Assembly: GCA_009842675.1 (NCBI GenBank)
Contig: VYEX01000002.1
Location: 7,592-71,591, forward strand
Origin: Acidimicrobiia bacterium
GTDB lineage: Bacteria > Actinomycetota > Acidimicrobiia > Acidimicrobiales > Bin134
Direction of reading: 5' to 3'
DNA: 64,000 nucleotides
Part shown: one piece after another, positions 62,035 to 64,000 of the stretch
Numbering within the stretch: the stretch's first letter is position 1
Layout: each line of letters begins with the position of its first letter
Position numbers and translations under genes: made by a program
The notes under the pieces: generated by a model
Database searches by the model: none
What the model saw: only the letters and a program-made list of their open reading frames with translations
What the model was told of the DNA's origin: nothing

Positions 62035-63933
62035 ATGAACCAAGGCAGCGGGGAGATCGGCCGAGTTCTGGGCGGGCGCTACCGTCTTGTGACCCGCATC
62101 GGCGCCGGTCGATTCACCCATGTCTTCTTGGCCTACGACTTGTCTCAGTCGCGTCGGGTGGCGGTCAAGCTGCTGGCCGAGGAGGTCCTGCCTGAAGGGT
62201 GGAACAGAGATGGGGTGTTCTCCAGCCGCTACCTAGAGGCTGCCGAGGAGGCTGCCGCAGTGGTTCACCCGCATCTAGCCGCCGTGCACGACTGGGGAGA
62301 ATCCGAGATCGGCCCTTATGTGGTGAACGAGTACCTGGTGGGTGGGAGCCTCCGGGGCATGCTCGATTCCGGGCATTTGCTGTCGCCCTCTCAGACGCTG
62401 ATGGTCGGATTGGAGGTGGCCCGCGGACTTGAGCACATACATCGCCTTGGGCTCGTCCATCAAGATGTCCGGCCCTCCAACATCCTGTTCGACGGCCGCG
62501 GCCGATCCCGCCTGGCTGATCTGGGAACGTCATCGGTATTGAACTCGCTCGAGTCAGGTGGGGCGCTTATGTCGAGGTCGGTCTTCTCGGAGATCGACGC
62601 GGTGCGCTACTCCTCCCCGGAGCAGGCGCAGAGGCTGGCTCCCGACCAAAAGAGCGACGTGTATTCCCTGGTTCTGGTGCTCACCGAGGCATTGTCAGGC
62701 CGAGTGCCATTCGAATCCGACGATCCCGAGTACACGCAGATGGCCAAGATGAGCCGCCAGCTCGACCTGGCCGGTCAATTCGACAGGTTGGGACGGGTGT
62801 TGGAAATGGCGGGACGGCCGGAAAGGGATGATCGTCCCAGTGCCCACGATCTGGGACTAGCGCTGCTGGCCTCGGCAGGAACGCTGTCCCGGCCGGCCCC
62901 GCTTCCGCTGCCCAAAGAAGGGCCGGAGATTCCCGATACTGCGGAGACCGCCGCGGTAGGGGCGCCGTCGAGTCGTTCAGAGGCGGCGAGCGCTCCGTCC
63001 GATGCCGGTCGTCCCGCGTACCGGCGAGTGTTGGCGGCGCTGGTGGCCCTGGTGTTGCTGGGAGCGGCCGGATTTGGGGCATTTGCCCTCTGGGAGAGGC
63101 AATTCGGCACAGAAACCCAGCCGGTGCCTGATCTGTCTGGCGCCGACGAGGCTGAAATGCTCCGCATTGAGAGCGAATTCGGCTGGGTTCTCAATCGCCT
63201 CGATCAAAGACAAGACGGCACGGTTGCGGGCCAGGTACTCCGACAAGCACCTCAGCCGGGTACCCAATTGGAGGAGGGGGAGACCGTCACGGTGTGGGTG
63301 TCATTGGGTCCTGAGCTGGTGGCCATTCCCAGCAACCTGGCCGGTCTCGCGGTGGAAGATGCTGAGACTTCGCTGGTTGCGGTGGGTCTTTCGGTGGGGG
63401 ATATCACCCAGCGGCCCGACGAATCGGTGATTGCCGGGGTGGTCATCGAGGTGGACGAGCTCTTTACCGAGGTAGAGCCGGGCTCCAGTGTGGATTTGGT
63501 GGTTTCGCTTGGGCCATTGCCTCGCGTGGTGCCTGACATCGAAGTCGGCTCTTCGTTGGCCGTGGCCAGAGAAAGGCTGGAACAAGTCCGTCTGGGAGTG
63601 TTGGAGTGGCGGGTGTCAGACAATGAGGTGCAGGTCGACCACGTGGTGAGATTGGAGCCCCCGCCGGGAACCGAGGTGGCCGCCGACTCGATAATCACTG
63701 TGGTGATTTCCACCGGGCCTGAGCAGGTACGAGTGCCCGATGTGGCCACCCTCGGAGTTGGCGATGCTCTAGGCGTTCTGGAAGAAGCGGGTCTGTGTCT
63801 TGGCGAGATCGAGGGTCCGCTGGAGTCTGAGATTCTGGCGTCCAACCCTCCCGCCGACACGGTCGTGGACTTCGGCACGTGCGTGGATCTGTTCACCCGC
63901 CCCGACGAGGAGGATGGTGAGAGTTCCGGATAA
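62035..63933 (+). CDS. Ser/Thr protein kinase with four PASTA domains (PknB-like)
   Basis: 632 residues. The kinase (about 15-265) has glycine loop IGAGRFTHVF, Lys in VAVKLL, and the catalytic loop HQDVRPSN in which the usual Arg of HRD is Gln. The DFG motif is DLG. A transmembrane segment (ALVALVLLGAAGFGAFALW) follows, then four PASTA repeats, which sense peptidoglycan fragments or lipid II. The ATG at 62035 is chosen; the frame opens three codons earlier. With divergent activation motifs it may be a weakly regulated kinase, but the Asp and Lys are present. Confidence 0.93.
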   Translation: MNQGSGEIGRVLGGRYRLVTRIGAGRFTHVFLAYDLSQSRRVAVKLLAEEVLPEGWNRDGVFSSRYLEAAEEAAAVVHPHLAAVHDWGESEIGPYVVNEYLVGGSLRGMLDSGHLLSPSQTLMVGLEVARGLEHIHRLGLVHQDVRPSNILFDGRGRSRLADLGTSSVLNSLESGGALMSRSVFSEIDAVRYSSPEQAQRLAPDQKSDVYSLVLVLTEALSGRVPFESDDPEYTQMAKMSRQLDLAGQFDRLGRVLEMAGRPERDDRPSAHDLGLALLASAGTLSRPAPLPLPKEGPEIPDTAETAAVGAPSSRSEAASAPSDAGRPAYRRVLAALVALVLLGAAGFGAFALWERQFGTETQPVPDLSGADEAEMLRIESEFGWVLNRLDQRQDGTVAGQVLRQAPQPGTQLEEGETVTVWVSLGPELVAIPSNLAGLAVEDAETSLVAVGLSVGDITQRPDESVIAGVVIEVDELFTEVEPGSSVDLVVSLGPLPRVVPDIEVGSSLAVARERLEQVRLGVLEWRVSDNEVQVDHVVRLEPPPGTEVAADSIITVVISTGPEQVRVPDVATLGVGDALGVLEEAGLCLGEIEGPLESEILASNPPADTVVDFGTCVDLFTRPDEEDGESSG

Positions 63934-63942
63934 GGCTGACTG

Positions 63943-64000
63943 CTATTTCAGGTCGGTGATTGCCTGAAGGCGGGCCTGAGCATGTTGGGCGAAGGCGATT
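63943..64000 (-). CDS. C-terminal fragment of a minus-strand gene running past the window edge
   Basis: The minus strand from 64000 reads IAFAQHAQARLQAITDLK and then stops at TAG (63943-63945). The helical, well-formed end suggests the C-terminus of a real gene whose body lies beyond the window. Too short to identify. Confidence 0.4.
   Translation of the reverse strand, partial: IAFAQHAQARLQAITDLK

Overview
The window reads as a densely packed, high-GC chromosome of an actinobacterium, most likely a member of class Acidimicrobiia or a close relative. This is inferred from gene content, not from a marker-gene tree. Supporting signs are a PASTA-domain Ser/Thr kinase, a MurA with Asp in place of the usual active-site Cys, a mycothiol-nitroreductase-like DsbA protein, a GlpX-type FBPase, an F420/LLM-family oxidoreductase, and lipoproteins with acidic CGNDDDD leaders. 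No rRNA, tRNA or CRISPR array was seen.

Layout. 0-15.7 kb is mostly housekeeping: the 3' part of a large extracellular arylsulfotransferase-like protein, an SDR, an orphan peptide-binding lipoprotein, glpX, a hydrolase, an MFS transporter, murA, a NifU-like protein, a rhomboid protease, a DsbA-like protein, a cysteine desulfurase and mnmA. 15.7-26.4 kb is a defence island with less GC-rich, less regular codon use. It holds a type III-like restriction/methylation pair, a CBASS operon on the minus strand (TIR-SAVED effector, CD-NTase, E2-E1 conjugating enzyme, no JAB protease) and a HigBA-type toxin-antitoxin pair.

26.4-42 kb is a minus-strand operon of 13 genes for inositol uptake and catabolism: an IolE/MocC-like isomerase/dehydratase, a sugar-binding lipoprotein, a very large permease, an ATPase, iolC, a D-2-hydroxyacid dehydrogenase, a Gfo/Idh dehydrogenase, iolD, a fused desaturase-Rieske protein resembling MocD+MocE of rhizopine catabolism, iolG, an RmlD-like reductase, iolB and a LacD-type aldolase. 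The MocDE fusion suggests that O-methylated inositols or inosamines are demethylated and fed into the Iol pathway.

42-47 kb holds a HAD hydrolase, ligA, a divergent S-adenosylhomocysteine hydrolase-like protein with changed catalytic residues, and an unknown membrane protein. 47-61.5 kb is a plus-strand operon of 14 genes, nearly all joined by ATGA/GTGA overlaps. A second sugar-type ABC transporter is split: permease and binding protein lie near the start, the ATPase 8 kb later. Between and around them are a cupin, a creatininase-family amidohydrolase, a GMC oxidoreductase with a gluconate-dehydrogenase-subunit-3-like partner, a zinc alcohol dehydrogenase, an aldehyde dehydrogenase, a class II aldolase, an orphan molybdenum hydroxylase large subunit, an LLM oxidoreductase, a class III aminotransferase and a MarR regulator. 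The substrate is unknown. The window ends with a small membrane-anchored protein, a PASTA kinase and the last 18 codons of a minus-strand gene.

The most interesting points are the JAB-less TIR-SAVED CBASS whose CD-NTase already ends in Gly, the MocD-MocE fusion inside an inositol operon, the 742-residue CUT2 permease, the AhcY-like protein with altered catalytic residues, and the repeated use of nested 4-base convergent stop codons (CTAG/CTAA) between neighbouring genes.
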